A DNA stretch of 64,000 nt from CAXXOK01 sp963675365. GTDB taxonomy: Bacteria; Bacillota; Clostridia; Christensenellales; Aristaeellaceae. The stretch lies in NCBI GenBank assembly GCA_963675365.2, contig CAXXVA010000001.1, positions 620,001 through 684,000 of the forward strand, read 5' to 3'. Made by a program: the position numbers and the translations under genes. The first letter of the stretch is position 1; each line of letters starts with the position of its first letter. The notes beneath the pieces are model-generated. The model was not told the origin of the DNA. It saw only the letters and a list, made by a program, of their open reading frames with translations, and ran no database searches. Of the stretch, positions 1 through 8,864 are shown in pieces.

Positions 1-187
1 ACATACCGACCTCAAACGATACGCGGGTGCGGGTGGACGATTTCTGAAAGATCATCCCCAGGGTCTTGCCCGCGAGCACAGGGTGCTTGACGCCTTTTTT
101 ATTTTCGGCTTTGAGTTGATCAGCCAGATCCAGAAACTCTGTCAGCTCTTCGGTTGTATAATCCGTTAATTTCAGAAAGTGATTCAT
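1..187 (-). CDS. argF: Ornithine carbamoyltransferase, N-terminal part (cut by window edge)
   Basis: Transfers carbamoyl phosphate to ornithine to give citrulline, the sixth step of arginine synthesis. Only the first 62 codons are present. They begin MNHFLKLTDYTTEEL and contain the carbamoyl-phosphate-binding motif SSTRTR, which identifies the family. The ATG sits 1 base after the argD stop, so the two genes are translationally linked. The rest of the protein, including the ornithine-binding half, lies beyond base 1. Confidence 0.93.
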   Translation of the reverse strand, partial: MNHFLKLTDYTTEELTEFLDLADQLKAENKKGVKHPVLAGKTLGMIFQKSSTRTRVSFEVGM

Positions 188-188
188 A

Positions 189-1352
189 TCAAAGCTCCTC
201 CTTGATAATGGCCACTGCATTCTTCAACTGCTCCCACGAGATGGTCAGGGGCGGCAGCAGGCGCAGCTTGGCTTTGGCGGTTAGGGTGACGACGCCCTTG
301 TCGAGCAGGGTCTGCACCAGCGCGCGGGCGTCCTTCGTGGTTTCGATGCCCAGCATCAGCCCGTAGCCGGTAATGCGTTTGACCGACGGACACGCGGACA
401 GCTCCGCCTTGATGTACTCGCCCTTGGCCTTGACCTCGGACAACAGCTCGTCCGTAAGCTGGTTGAGTACCGCGACGGCCGCCGCGGCGCATACGGGATT
501 GCCACCGAAGGTGGAGGCGTGCGATCCCGCCGAAAGGGTGTGTTCCACCTTTTCACCCAGCAGGCACGCGCCCATGGGCAGCCCTCCGGCCAGGCCCTTG
601 GCGGTAGAGACGATATCCGGCAGGATGCCAAACTGCTGGTAGCCGAACAGCGTGCCCAGCCGGCCGTTGCCGGTCTGCACCTCGTCCACGATCAGCAGTA
701 CGTCCTGCGCTTTGGTCAGGTCACGCACCGCCTTTACATACTCGCCGTCCAGCGGCTCTACGCCGCCCTCGCCCTGCACGACCTCGATCATCACGGCGCA
801 TACGGGGTATTTTGCCAGCGCGGCTTTCAGCGCGTCGATATCGTTGGGCGGCACATGTACGAAGCCTTCGGGGAACGGCCCGAAATCGTGATGGTAATGA
901 TCCTGCCCGGTCGCGGCGAGCGTCGCGAGCGTCCGGCCGTGGAAGCTTTCCTCCAGGGTGACGATCACAGGTTTTACGTTCTCGCCGTGCTTGTCGGCGG
1001 CGTACTTGCGCGCGGCCTTGATGGCGCACTCGTTGGCCTCCGCGCCGGAATTGCCGAAGAACGCCTTTTTAAGCCCCGAGCGCTTGCAGAGGATCTCCGC
1101 CAGCTCGCCCTGAGGCTGGGTATAGTAAAGGTTAGATACATGCGCCAGCGTGTTCGTCTGTTCGCACACAGCCTCCGCCCAGGGCTTGTTACCGTAGCCC
1201 AGAACGTTTACGGCGATGCCGCTGCCCATATCGGTATAGGCTTTCCCCTCGTCGTCGTAGAGCGTCGCGCCTTCGCCCTTGACAAACGCCACGTCAAACC
1301 GCGCGTAGGTCGGGGCGATATATTGCTTTTCCTGTTCTTTTATCTTACTCAT
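189..1352 (-). CDS. argD: Acetylornithine aminotransferase
   Basis: PLP-dependent class III aminotransferase converting N-acetylglutamate semialdehyde to N-acetylornithine in the cytoplasm (387 aa). The cofactor lysine lies in STAKGLAGG, and the family segments SFHGRT and DEVQTGNGRLG are present. The frame is open 22 codons further upstream, but the ATG at 1352 (MSKIKEQEKQY) fits the family N-terminus and has an AGAGGA ribosome site 6 bases before it. It lies 23 bases after argB and directly before argF in the arginine operon. Confidence 0.95.
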   Translation of the reverse strand: MSKIKEQEKQYIAPTYARFDVAFVKGEGATLYDDEGKAYTDMGSGIAVNVLGYGNKPWAEAVCEQTNTLAHVSNLYYTQPQGELAEILCKRSGLKKAFFGNSGAEANECAIKAARKYAADKHGENVKPVIVTLEESFHGRTLATLAATGQDHYHHDFGPFPEGFVHVPPNDIDALKAALAKYPVCAVMIEVVQGEGGVEPLDGEYVKAVRDLTKAQDVLLIVDEVQTGNGRLGTLFGYQQFGILPDIVSTAKGLAGGLPMGACLLGEKVEHTLSAGSHASTFGGNPVCAAAAVAVLNQLTDELLSEVKAKGEYIKAELSACPSVKRITGYGLMLGIETTKDARALVQTLLDKGVVTLTAKAKLRLLPPLTISWEQLKNAVAIIKEEL

Positions 1353-1375
1353 ACTATGTCCTCTCTTGGCGAATG

Positions 1376-2230
1376 TTAATGGGTAAACATCGTGCCGACG
1401 CCTTCGTCGGTCAGGCACTCGATCAAAATCGCATGCTTGACGCGGCCGTCGATAATAAACACCTTCTGCACGCCGCGTCGGATGGCGTCAATGCAGCACT
1501 CCACCTTGGGAATCATGCCGCCGGAGATAACGCCGTCGGAGATCAGCGCGGGCGCGGTCCCTAAGGGAACGACGCTGATCAGCGAGCTTTCGTCCGCCGG
1601 ATCGCGCAGCACGCCGCGGATATCGGTCATGTTGATCAGGCTTTCGGCCGAAAGCGCGGCCGCGATGCGCGCGGCGGCCGTATCGGCGTTGATGTTATAC
1701 ACGTTGCCCTCCCCGTCGCCGCCGACGGTGGAGATGACCGGGATATAGCCCTTTTCCAGCACGTCCAGGATCGGCTGTACGTTCACGTCCGTGATCTCGC
1801 CCACGAAACCGTGTACATCGTCGCGCTGTTTGGCGGTGATCATGTGGCCGTCTAACCCGCACAGGCCGATGGCCTTGCCGCCGATGGACTGCAGATACGC
1901 CACCAGGTTTTTGCCCACCTTGCCCGCAAGCACCATCTGGACGATCTCGGCGGTCTCGTGGTCGGTGACGCGCAGGCCGTCGATAAACTCGGTCTGCTTG
2001 CCGAGCTTTTTGAGCATCTCGCTGATCTCCGGGCCGCCGCCGTGCACCAGCACCACGCGGATGCCGACCAGCTGCAAGAGCCTCAGGTCGCCCATCACGG
2101 CGCGCTCCAGCTCTTTGGACTGCATGGCGCTGCCGCCGTACTTGATGACGACGATCTTGCCCGTGTATTCCTGTATGTAAGGAAGCGCCTGAATAAGCAC
2201 CTCTGCGCGTTCGTTAATGGTCATGGTCAT
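1376..2230 (-). CDS. argB: Acetylglutamate kinase
   Basis: Phosphorylates N-acetylglutamate, the second step of arginine synthesis (284 aa, amino-acid kinase fold). The N-terminal KYGGSAM and the glycine loop VHGGGPEIS bind ATP and substrate. Of several possible starts, the ATG at 2230 is chosen because GGAGGA sits 8 bases before it and the residual N-terminus matches the family. In arginine-inhibited kinases an extra N-terminal helix extends the protein. Here the N-terminus MTMTINERAEVLIQALPYI suggests that such a helix may be present, so feedback inhibition is possible (inference). Confidence 0.95.
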   Translation of the reverse strand: MTMTINERAEVLIQALPYIQEYTGKIVVIKYGGSAMQSKELERAVMGDLRLLQLVGIRVVLVHGGGPEISEMLKKLGKQTEFIDGLRVTDHETAEIVQMVLAGKVGKNLVAYLQSIGGKAIGLCGLDGHMITAKQRDDVHGFVGEITDVNVQPILDVLEKGYIPVISTVGGDGEGNVYNINADTAAARIAAALSAESLINMTDIRGVLRDPADESSLISVVPLGTAPALISDGVISGGMIPKVECCIDAIRRGVQKVFIIDGRVKHAILIECLTDEGVGTMFTH

Positions 2231-2247
2231 GGCTTTGTCCTCCATCA

Positions 2248-3450
2248 TCAGGTGCGGTAGTCGCCGTTGATGCGCACGTAATCGTAAGTCAGGTCGCAGC
2301 CCCAGGCGGTGGCTTTGCCATTGCCGTCCTTGCACTGCACCAGAATGTCGATCTCGTCCTCGCGGAGGATATCGGAGGCAACGGCCTCGTCAAAGGGAAT
2401 GCTGCGTCCCTGCTTGCACACGGCCAACAACCCCGCCTTGCTTTGGAACTGGATATCGACGGCTTCCACGTCCACCTCCGCGCCGGAGTAGCCGATGGCG
2501 CACAGTACGCGCCCCCAGTTGGCGTCCGCGCCGAAGAACGCGCTTTTGACCAGCGACGAGCAGATGACCGCTTTGGCGGCGGCTTTCGCGCTTCCAGCGT
2601 CCTTGGCTCCGGTCACGGTGCAAGCGATGAGCTTGGTTGCGCCTTCGCCGTCCTTGGCCATCATGCGGCAAAGCTTTTCACATACGGCCTGCAGCGCCGC
2701 CATGAACGGCGCGGTATCGGCGTCCGCCGCGTTGCCCGCCATGCCGTTGGCCATGATACAGACCATGTCGTTGGTGGACGTATCGCCGTCGATCGACAGC
2801 ATGTTGAAGGTATCCTTCACCACGGCCGACAGCGCGTCCTGCAAGGCTTTGGGTTCCACCGCCGCGTCCGTTGTCAGGAAGCAGAGCATAGTCGCCATGT
2901 TGGGGTGGATCATCCCGCTGCCCTTGGCCATGCCGCCCAGGGTGCAGATTTTCCCGCCCATTTCAAACTCCACGGCAACTTCCTTGGGCACGGTATCGGT
3001 GGTCATGATAGCCTGCGCGGCGTGATGCCCGCCATCGGCTTTCAGCGCCGCAGCCAGCATTTCCAGGCCCTCTTCAAACGGCGCAAGCGTCATCGGCTGC
3101 CCGATGACGCCCGTGGAGGCGACGATCACGTCGCCCGCCTGAATACCCGTGTACTGTTCCACCAGCGCACACATGCCGTCGGCGATCTCGACGCCGTTAT
3201 CGTTGCAGGTGTTGGCGTTGCCGGAGTTGCAGATAATCGCCTGCGCTTTGCCGTTTGTCAGGTGTTGTTTGGTCACCAGCAGCGGCGCGCCTTTGACCAG
3301 GTTCTGCGTGTAGCAGCCGGCCGCGGAGGCCGGGGTTTCGCTTACGAGCAGCGCCACATCCCGTTTGCCGGGTTTTTTCCGTATGCCCAGGTGCTCGCCC
3401 GCTGCTTTATATCCTTTTGCGGCGGTCACGCCGCCTTCTATCCATTGCAT
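2248..3450 (-). CDS. argJ: Bifunctional glutamate N-acetyltransferase / ornithine acetyltransferase
   Basis: Recycles the acetyl group from N-acetylornithine to glutamate (400 aa), giving the cyclic arginine pathway. The protein self-cleaves before the threonine of the HPNMATML motif, which is present, so alpha and beta chains are expected. The start at 3450 (MQWIEGGVTAAKGY) has AAAGGAG upstream. The gene ends 17 bases before argB starts. The mono- or bifunctional nature cannot be read from the sequence with certainty, but no separate argA or argE is seen in the operon. Confidence 0.95.
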   Translation of the reverse strand: MQWIEGGVTAAKGYKAAGEHLGIRKKPGKRDVALLVSETPASAAGCYTQNLVKGAPLLVTKQHLTNGKAQAIICNSGNANTCNDNGVEIADGMCALVEQYTGIQAGDVIVASTGVIGQPMTLAPFEEGLEMLAAALKADGGHHAAQAIMTTDTVPKEVAVEFEMGGKICTLGGMAKGSGMIHPNMATMLCFLTTDAAVEPKALQDALSAVVKDTFNMLSIDGDTSTNDMVCIMANGMAGNAADADTAPFMAALQAVCEKLCRMMAKDGEGATKLIACTVTGAKDAGSAKAAAKAVICSSLVKSAFFGADANWGRVLCAIGYSGAEVDVEAVDIQFQSKAGLLAVCKQGRSIPFDEAVASDILREDEIDILVQCKDGNGKATAWGCDLTYDYVRINGDYRT

Positions 3451-3481
3451 ATAACATGCTCCTTTATCTGTCCAGATCTCA

Positions 3482-4390
3482 TCAGTTACCGAGCATGAGG
3501 TCCAGATTCTGTATCGCCATGCCGCACGCGCCTTTGCCCAGGTTATCAAAGCGTGCGCAGGCAATCATCCGGTCCCCGCTGCCCGTGAGAAATATCTCCA
3601 TCGCGTCCGAATCGGCCAGCTTGTTTGCGGCGATGACAGGCTCGGGATTCGGTCCGAGCACCTGAATCATCGCCTTGCCTCGGTAATGGGCGCGGTACAG
3701 GTCGGTAAGCGCGTCCATCGAAAGCGGAGACTGCATCAGCGACGGATGCAGCGGGATGGACACCAGCATGCCGTTGTAAAAATCCGCGACGACCGGCTGA
3801 AAGACCGGCGGGGTTTTTAATCCGCAGACCTTGACGATCTCGGGCATGTGCTTGTGGCTTTGGGTAAGGGCGTAGGCGCGGGGCGCATCCAGCGCGGTGC
3901 CGCGGTCCTTGGCCTCGTATTCGGCGATCATTTTCTTGCCGCCGCCGGAGTATCCGGTGATCGACGTGATACTGACGGGCATATCTGCCGCAACGGCGCC
4001 CGCTTGCAGCAGCGGATATAACAGTGCGATCGCGCCCGCCGCGTGGCAGCCGGTGTTGGCAACGCGGCTGGAATTGCGAATCGCTTCTTCGTGCGCATCC
4101 GAAAGCTCCGGGAAGCCATACGCAAAGCGGCCGTCCGTGCGGAAGGCCGTGGAGGTATCAAGCACCTTGATGGTTTCATCGTTCAGCGCCGAGACGAACG
4201 CCCGGCTTGCATCGTCGGGCAGGCAGAGAACGGTGACGTCCGCCTGCGCGGCGAGGGCCGCCTGCGCGTCCGCGTCCTTGCGCTTGTCCTCGGGCAGGCT
4301 CAGAAGCTCCAGATCGGGCCGGGCCTTGAGCCTGTCCCCAATCCGAAGCCCCGTGGTGCCCCCGGACCCGTTGATGAACACTTTGTGCAT
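3482..4390 (-). CDS. argC: N-acetyl-gamma-glutamyl-phosphate reductase, type 2 (short form)
   Basis: NADPH-dependent reduction of N-acetylglutamyl phosphate to the semialdehyde (302 aa). It begins MHKVFINGSGGTTGLRI with a Rossmann glycine motif. The catalytic cysteine lies in ANTGCHAAG. The length near 300 and this motif form place it in the short type 2 AGPR group rather than the roughly 345-aa type 1 enzyme usual in Firmicutes. The start at 4390 is preferred over 4402 because GGAG lies 6 bases before it. The gap to argJ is 31 bases. Confidence 0.93.
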   Translation of the reverse strand: MHKVFINGSGGTTGLRIGDRLKARPDLELLSLPEDKRKDADAQAALAAQADVTVLCLPDDASRAFVSALNDETIKVLDTSTAFRTDGRFAYGFPELSDAHEEAIRNSSRVANTGCHAAGAIALLYPLLQAGAVAADMPVSITSITGYSGGGKKMIAEYEAKDRGTALDAPRAYALTQSHKHMPEIVKVCGLKTPPVFQPVVADFYNGMLVSIPLHPSLMQSPLSMDALTDLYRAHYRGKAMIQVLGPNPEPVIAANKLADSDAMEIFLTGSGDRMIACARFDNLGKGACGMAIQNLDLMLGN

Positions 4391-4499
4391 GCCAAACTCC
4401 ATTTCAAAATTCTACGCGATACACTTGCCCTGCCAAATCAAAAGGTATGAGATGCCAGCCGCAGCTGACACCTCAGATCGTGCCTTTTCGTTGGGCAGG

Positions 4500-5723
4500 T
4501 TATTTGCCTTGCAATTTGGCTCTGACTACAGACGGCAATCCAAACAAATTGATGAATCCCGCCGAATCGTTCTGGTCGTACACCTCGTCTTCGTTGAAGG
4601 TGGCGATCTCCTCGGAATAGAGGCTATATGGGCTTTCGATACCCGCGGGCATGACGTTGCCCTTGTAAAGCTTCAGCGTCACCACGCCGGTAACGACTTC
4701 CTGCGTCTTTTCCACAAACGCGGAAAGCGCTTCGCGCAGCGGCGTGAACCACTGGCCGAAGTACACCAGTTCCGCAAAACGGTTGGCAACGACTTCTTTA
4801 TAGTGCTGGGTGTCGCGGTCCAGGCACAGGGTTTCCAGCGCCTGGTGCGCGGCGTAGAGCACGGTGCCGCCGGGGGTTTCGTACACGCCGCGGCTTTTCA
4901 TGCCCACAAGGCGGTTTTCCACCATGTCCACGATGCCCACGCCGTTTGCCCCGCCCAGAGCGTTGAGCTTTTCGATCAGCGCGACGGGCGCAAGCGCTTC
5001 GCCGTCTACCGACACGGGAATGCCCTTTTCAAAGGCGATCTTCACATAGGTGGGTTTGTCGGGCGCCTGCTCGGGGGATACGCACATCTCCAAAAAACCG
5101 GGCTTCTGGTAGGTCGGCTCGTTTTTCGGGTCTTCCAGATCCATGCCCTCGTGGGAGAGGTGCCAGAGGTTTTTATCCTTGGAGTAGTTGGTTTCACGGT
5201 TGATTTTCAGGGGGATGTTGTGGGCCTCGGCGTAATCGATCTCGTCCTCGCGGCTTTTGAGTTCCCACTCGCGCCAGGGAGCGATGATGGTCATATCCGG
5301 CGCGTAGGCCTTGATGGCGAGCTCGAAGCGCACCTGATCGTTACCCTTGCCGGTGCAGCCGTGGCAAATGGCGTCGGCGCCTTCTTTCAGGGCGATTTCC
5401 ACGATGCGCTTGGCAATGATCGGCCGCGCAAAGCTGGTGCCCAGCAGGTACTGGCCCTCGTACACCGCGCCCGCCTGCATGGTGGGATAGATGAAATCGG
5501 TAATGAATTCCGCTTTAAGGTCTTCGATATACAGCTTGCTCGCGCCGGTGCGGATGGCCTTTTCCTCCAGACCCTCCAGCTCCGAACCCTGCCCGACGTC
5601 CGCCGAGACCGCGATCACTTCGCAGTTATCGTAATTCTCCTTCAGCCACGGAATGATGACCGAGGTATCCAGCCCGCCGGAATAAGCAAGCACCACTTTC
5701 TGAACCGCCGCCTTGTTAGCCAC
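4500..5723 (-). CDS. argG: Argininosuccinate synthase
   Basis: Joins citrulline and aspartate using ATP (407 aa). The N-terminal P-loop-like AYSGGLDTS is the ATP pyrophosphatase signature. An ATG exists at 5762 but lies upstream of the -10 box, so translation must begin later. Two consecutive GTG codons at 5726 and 5723 follow an AAGGGGG ribosome site and are the likely starts. It is the first gene of the operon and is separated from argC by about 110 bases. No argH is seen in the window, so argininosuccinate lyase must be encoded elsewhere. Confidence 0.95.
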   Translation of the reverse strand: MANKAAVQKVVLAYSGGLDTSVIIPWLKENYDNCEVIAVSADVGQGSELEGLEEKAIRTGASKLYIEDLKAEFITDFIYPTMQAGAVYEGQYLLGTSFARPIIAKRIVEIALKEGADAICHGCTGKGNDQVRFELAIKAYAPDMTIIAPWREWELKSREDEIDYAEAHNIPLKINRETNYSKDKNLWHLSHEGMDLEDPKNEPTYQKPGFLEMCVSPEQAPDKPTYVKIAFEKGIPVSVDGEALAPVALIEKLNALGGANGVGIVDMVENRLVGMKSRGVYETPGGTVLYAAHQALETLCLDRDTQHYKEVVANRFAELVYFGQWFTPLREALSAFVEKTQEVVTGVVTLKLYKGNVMPAGIESPYSLYSEEIATFNEDEVYDQNDSAGFINLFGLPSVVRAKLQGK

Positions 5724-5734
5724 CACAATGCCCC

Positions 5735-5752
5735 CTTGAATAATTATTCGTA
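5735..5752 (-). promoter_or_regulatory. ARG box (ArgR operator) at argG
   Basis: The core TTGAATAATTATTCG is a near-perfect match to the ArgR consensus TGAAT-N4-ATTCA with one mismatch in the outer base. It lies between the -10 box and the GTG start, over the expected transcription start, a position suited to repression by arginine-loaded ArgR. A second box at the usual 3-base spacing was looked for and was not convincing. Confidence 0.75.
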
Positions 5753-5753
5753 A

Positions 5754-5782
5754 ATTATGCATGAAAAGCGGTGTTTTGTCAA
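5754..5782 (-). promoter_or_regulatory. argG operon promoter
   Basis: On the minus strand TTGACA (5777-5782), a 17-base spacer and CATAAT (5754-5759). Transcription would start near 5747, inside the ARG box. Confidence 0.75.
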
Positions 5783-5914
5783 GGTTTTTTCATGTGCCGA
5801 TTGTCCCGTTTCAGACCAATTCATCACTATTGAATGGTGGTAAAGATCAAAAACCGACCCCACACACATGCCAGGGCTTGACGTATTGATGATTGAAAAA
5901 TGGGTAATGATGAA

Positions 5915-6060
5915 TAAAAGCTTGTGCGATGCCGAGTCGAATTTGCATTAGATTGTGCATGCGGGATTCGAAATCGTAGCAGCGCTACATCGAGAATCCC
6001 CGCAAGCGCAAGATGATGTCAATGCGGCCGGCAGCGTGCGAGGAATTGATTCGTCATTTC
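5915..6060 (-). repeat. Structured dispersed element, copy 1 (GTAGCGCTGCTAC family)
   Basis: Read on the minus strand this stretch resembles 25683-25835. Shared blocks in the same order are an ATGAC...GCACGCTGCC-type start, CATCTTG, the palindrome GTAGCGCTGCTAC, AATCT and GGCATCGCACAA. A strong stem GCGGGGATTC...GAATCCCGC encloses the palindrome. The element lies directly 3' of the DUF1015 gene. The rest of the gap up to argG (5783-5914) shows no gene. Confidence 0.6.
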
Positions 6061-6061
6061 C

Positions 6062-7309
6062 CTACAGCTTAATTTTTCTAGCTTCCATGTAGTAGCGCTT
6101 CTCGTGCGCTTCGCCCATGGAGAAGGTTTTGCGCGGCAGCGCGCCGCTTTTGGCTACGGCGGGCAGCAACTCGCTTTTATGTAGCGGAGGCAGCAAAAAC
6201 GCGACGGTGTCGGGTTGGGCGGCCAGTTCCCGCGCGGTTTCCTCACCATGCACATAGTCAAGCGTCAGCCCTTGGCGGCCCTGCATCCACTCGTCCAGGA
6301 ACGTTTGCAGCGCGCCGACGGCCAGCGGTTCGCCGGAATCGCCGATGTTTAACTCCACTTCCTTGCCTTCGTACACCATACGGACGCCGTGCGCGTCCTG
6401 CGTCGCGCCAAGCGTCCAGCCTTTTTTAACGGCATAGGTTTCCAGCTCGCTTAATAAATCGTCGCCGTCGAACCCGAACAGCACGCGGTGGATGGGCTCG
6501 AAAACCAGCGCGTCGTCGTGAATGTTTTCAATCTCCACCATCGCGTAGCGGGCGGGGTGGTTCTTTTGCGCATCGGGCGGCAAAGTTTGTTTCAGCTCTT
6601 CCCAATAGCTCTTGGCGGCGGCCAGGCTGTGATTGCCGTCGCCCACCGCAAATAAGAACTCGTTTTGCGTTTTCACCTCGTCCAGCGCGTCGTATACACT
6701 CTGTATATCGGCCTCGTCGGTTACCGCGTAGCCCGTCAGATGCCCGCCGCCCATCATCAGGGGGAAATCGTAAAGCTTCGAAAGTGCCGCACGCTTTGCA
6801 AACAAAGGTTCCAGCACGCTCTGCATGGGATCGTCAATCAATAACAGCACATGGCTCAACTCCAGCGGCGCGCCGCGGCGGATGGACAGGCGCGGGGGGA
6901 TGCGTTCCAAAATCGTGCCTTCGGTCGCGCGTACGGGAAGGGTACTTCCGGGGCGGTAATCGTAGCATTCCAGGTCCAGCGCCGCCACCATTCCCAGGCG
7001 CGCGCCCTCGCCCGTCATGCGCTCCACCAAAATAAACCCGTTCTGCACCCCGGGCGTCAGAACACCGGTTTGCAGGTAGCTTTGCATGGTTTGGTGGATT
7101 GCCGGGATGCGCGCCGCCGCCTCGTTTAAATAAATTTCCGGCAGCACCAGTCGCAGCGCGGAGGGCTTGTCCCCCGCCAGCATCTCCGCCTCCTGCCAGT
7201 ACGCGGGCTGAGACGTATATTGATCGCAGGCCACGCAGGCCCACGCGGTAAGATCCACAGTCGGGGCTGGAAGCAAAAATTCTCCGGGTTTGATGCATGG
7301 CTCCTGCAT
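6062..7309 (-). CDS. DUF1015 family protein
   Basis: A cytoplasmic protein of 415 aa recognised as DUF1015 by its overall sequence: an N-terminal CIKPGEFLLPAPTVDL-type opening, an AYWQEAEM segment, and the central VGDGNHSLAAAKSYW block. The biochemical role of the family is not settled. It is often found near serine or D-3-phosphoglycerate metabolism genes, which are not present here. The start at 7309 (MQEPCIK) is preferred to 7363 because GAGGAGG precedes it at good spacing. It follows the sortase-like gene by 60 bases in the same direction and may share its transcript. Confidence 0.8.
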   Translation of the reverse strand: MQEPCIKPGEFLLPAPTVDLTAWACVACDQYTSQPAYWQEAEMLAGDKPSALRLVLPEIYLNEAAARIPAIHQTMQSYLQTGVLTPGVQNGFILVERMTGEGARLGMVAALDLECYDYRPGSTLPVRATEGTILERIPPRLSIRRGAPLELSHVLLLIDDPMQSVLEPLFAKRAALSKLYDFPLMMGGGHLTGYAVTDEADIQSVYDALDEVKTQNEFLFAVGDGNHSLAAAKSYWEELKQTLPPDAQKNHPARYAMVEIENIHDDALVFEPIHRVLFGFDGDDLLSELETYAVKKGWTLGATQDAHGVRMVYEGKEVELNIGDSGEPLAVGALQTFLDEWMQGRQGLTLDYVHGEETARELAAQPDTVAFLLPPLHKSELLPAVAKSGALPRKTFSMGEAHEKRYYMEARKIKL

Positions 7310-7369
7310 TGGGTCGTCCTCCTCAAGCGTCGTTCCCTTTCGTATTCGCCGCAAGGCCGTCACATCCCT

Positions 7370-8824
7370 TTAGGGGACAGGCGTTTCGGTCAGGGTCTCG
7401 CCCGCGATATAACCCGCTTCGCCCTCCCGGAGCATGCGGCACACGATGATGACGCGGCTTAGATCCGTACCGTCGGAAAGCGTCACCAGCGTGAGCAACC
7501 GGTCGGTCGCCTGTACGTCGGTGTTGAATCCGTACAGGCTTTTGGACACGGCCTCGTTGACAAACGCAAGCATCTCCTCGTCGGTCGCGAAGGAGAGCGT
7601 CTGCGCGTTGAAATAATCGGACGCGGCAGGATCGCCGGAGGACTGGATCACGGCGACGATGCCGTAACGTGCCTTTTCATAGATGCTTTCAAAGGTGACG
7701 TAGGGATGCAGCTTGGCAAATTCGACGCCCTGCTCGGCATAGTCTTTCAGCGGCGCGAAGGTTTTACCCGGATTGGAGGTGCGCCCGTAGAGCACGATGT
7801 TTTCCGGCGGATAACGGAAGACGAGGTTTTGATCCACAAATACCGCGCCGTAGCCGGAATAGTCTCCCGACGCGTTATGGTTTAAGTAATAGGTGTTGTT
7901 GCGCATGACGACAAGCTCGTCCATCACCCCGTCGATCACCAGCCGGCCGACGATATCTTCGTTGGTCAGCTGCAGGGTTGCGATCTCGTCACGGATAATA
8001 AGCAGCGGGTTGAACGGATAGCGGTCCAGCTTATAGCGGGGCGCGGGCGTTTCGCTGCCGGGCGCGACGGACTGATCCGGATCGATGTCCGTAAACGCCC
8101 CGATCAACGGGTCGACCTGCGAGATACGCGGCGTGGGCGTAGGCGTCTGCCTGGGCACGGGCGAGGCGGTAGGCGGGTAGGTTTCCCCCGCCGGGCGCAG
8201 GGCTACGGCCTGGGCGTTGCGGGAAAAATCGACGTTGTTTTCCCGCAGGTACAAATCCCGGTACTCGCTTAACTGGGCTTCGCTCTGCATGACGTCTTTG
8301 GCGATCCGATAAACCTCAATTCCGCAGAATAACAGCGCCGCGATACAGCTTAAGATCACCGCGACGCGCCAGGGCTCCCGGCGCTTTTTTTCGGGCGGGG
8401 CCGGGGGCGGGGGCGGCTCGCGGAACAGCTCGGAATCGTCCCGGAAGCTCTGGTGCGGCTGGGTACTTTCAAACTCGTCGGCTTCGTCGCTGCCGTCGTA
8501 AGCGTTGTAAAGCTCGGGCATCTTGCGGTCAATATCCAGCATGGGCTTAAAATAGCGTTCCTCCTGCAAGACCTCCGGCTCTTTGGCGGCGGGGAACGGC
8601 GTTTCGCCGCCCTGCCAGCCCATCTCCTCCCAGGGGTTATAGGCGTTTTCCGCCGGCTCGCCTTCTCCGGCGGGAGGCATGGATTCGATAAACTCAAAAT
8701 CCCGCCCGCGCGACGCGGACGGAGACTCTTTTTTTTCCGTATGAAAGCGATACGGCATGCCGGGAACAGGCACCGAAGGGTTCCGGCGCGGCGTTCTTCC
8801 GCTTTGATCCCGATCCGAACTCAT
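7370..8824 (-). CDS. Membrane-anchored sortase-B-like protein lacking catalytic His and Cys
   Basis: 484 aa. About 145 N-terminal residues are acidic, proline-rich and cytoplasmic. One membrane helix follows (WRVAVILSCIAALLFCGIEV), then a Pro/Thr-rich linker and a C-terminal domain with the sortase B landmarks: NEDIVGRLVIDG, the NNTYYLNHNASGDYSGYGAVFVD block, and YGR...FAPLKDYAEQ. The family His (YGH) is Arg348 and the catalytic Cys (TLSTC) is Leu449 in TLVTL, while an Arg follows at about 457. The fold therefore seems kept and the transpeptidase site lost. A substrate-binding or regulatory role is inference. No sortase substrate with an obvious motif is adjacent. Confidence 0.75.
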   Translation of the reverse strand: MSSDRDQSGRTPRRNPSVPVPGMPYRFHTEKKESPSASRGRDFEFIESMPPAGEGEPAENAYNPWEEMGWQGGETPFPAAKEPEVLQEERYFKPMLDIDRKMPELYNAYDGSDEADEFESTQPHQSFRDDSELFREPPPPPAPPEKKRREPWRVAVILSCIAALLFCGIEVYRIAKDVMQSEAQLSEYRDLYLRENNVDFSRNAQAVALRPAGETYPPTASPVPRQTPTPTPRISQVDPLIGAFTDIDPDQSVAPGSETPAPRYKLDRYPFNPLLIIRDEIATLQLTNEDIVGRLVIDGVMDELVVMRNNTYYLNHNASGDYSGYGAVFVDQNLVFRYPPENIVLYGRTSNPGKTFAPLKDYAEQGVEFAKLHPYVTFESIYEKARYGIVAVIQSSGDPAASDYFNAQTLSFATDEEMLAFVNEAVSKSLYGFNTDVQATDRLLTLVTLSDGTDLSRVIIVCRMLREGEAGYIAGETLTETPVP

Positions 8825-8864
8825 GCTGTATCCCTCTTGCCGCTGCTGTTATATTGGTTACTTC

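Noticed and set aside
5955..5985. tRNA-like GATTCGAA segment
   Set aside because: No acceptor or anticodon stem can be formed around it. It belongs to the dispersed structured element.
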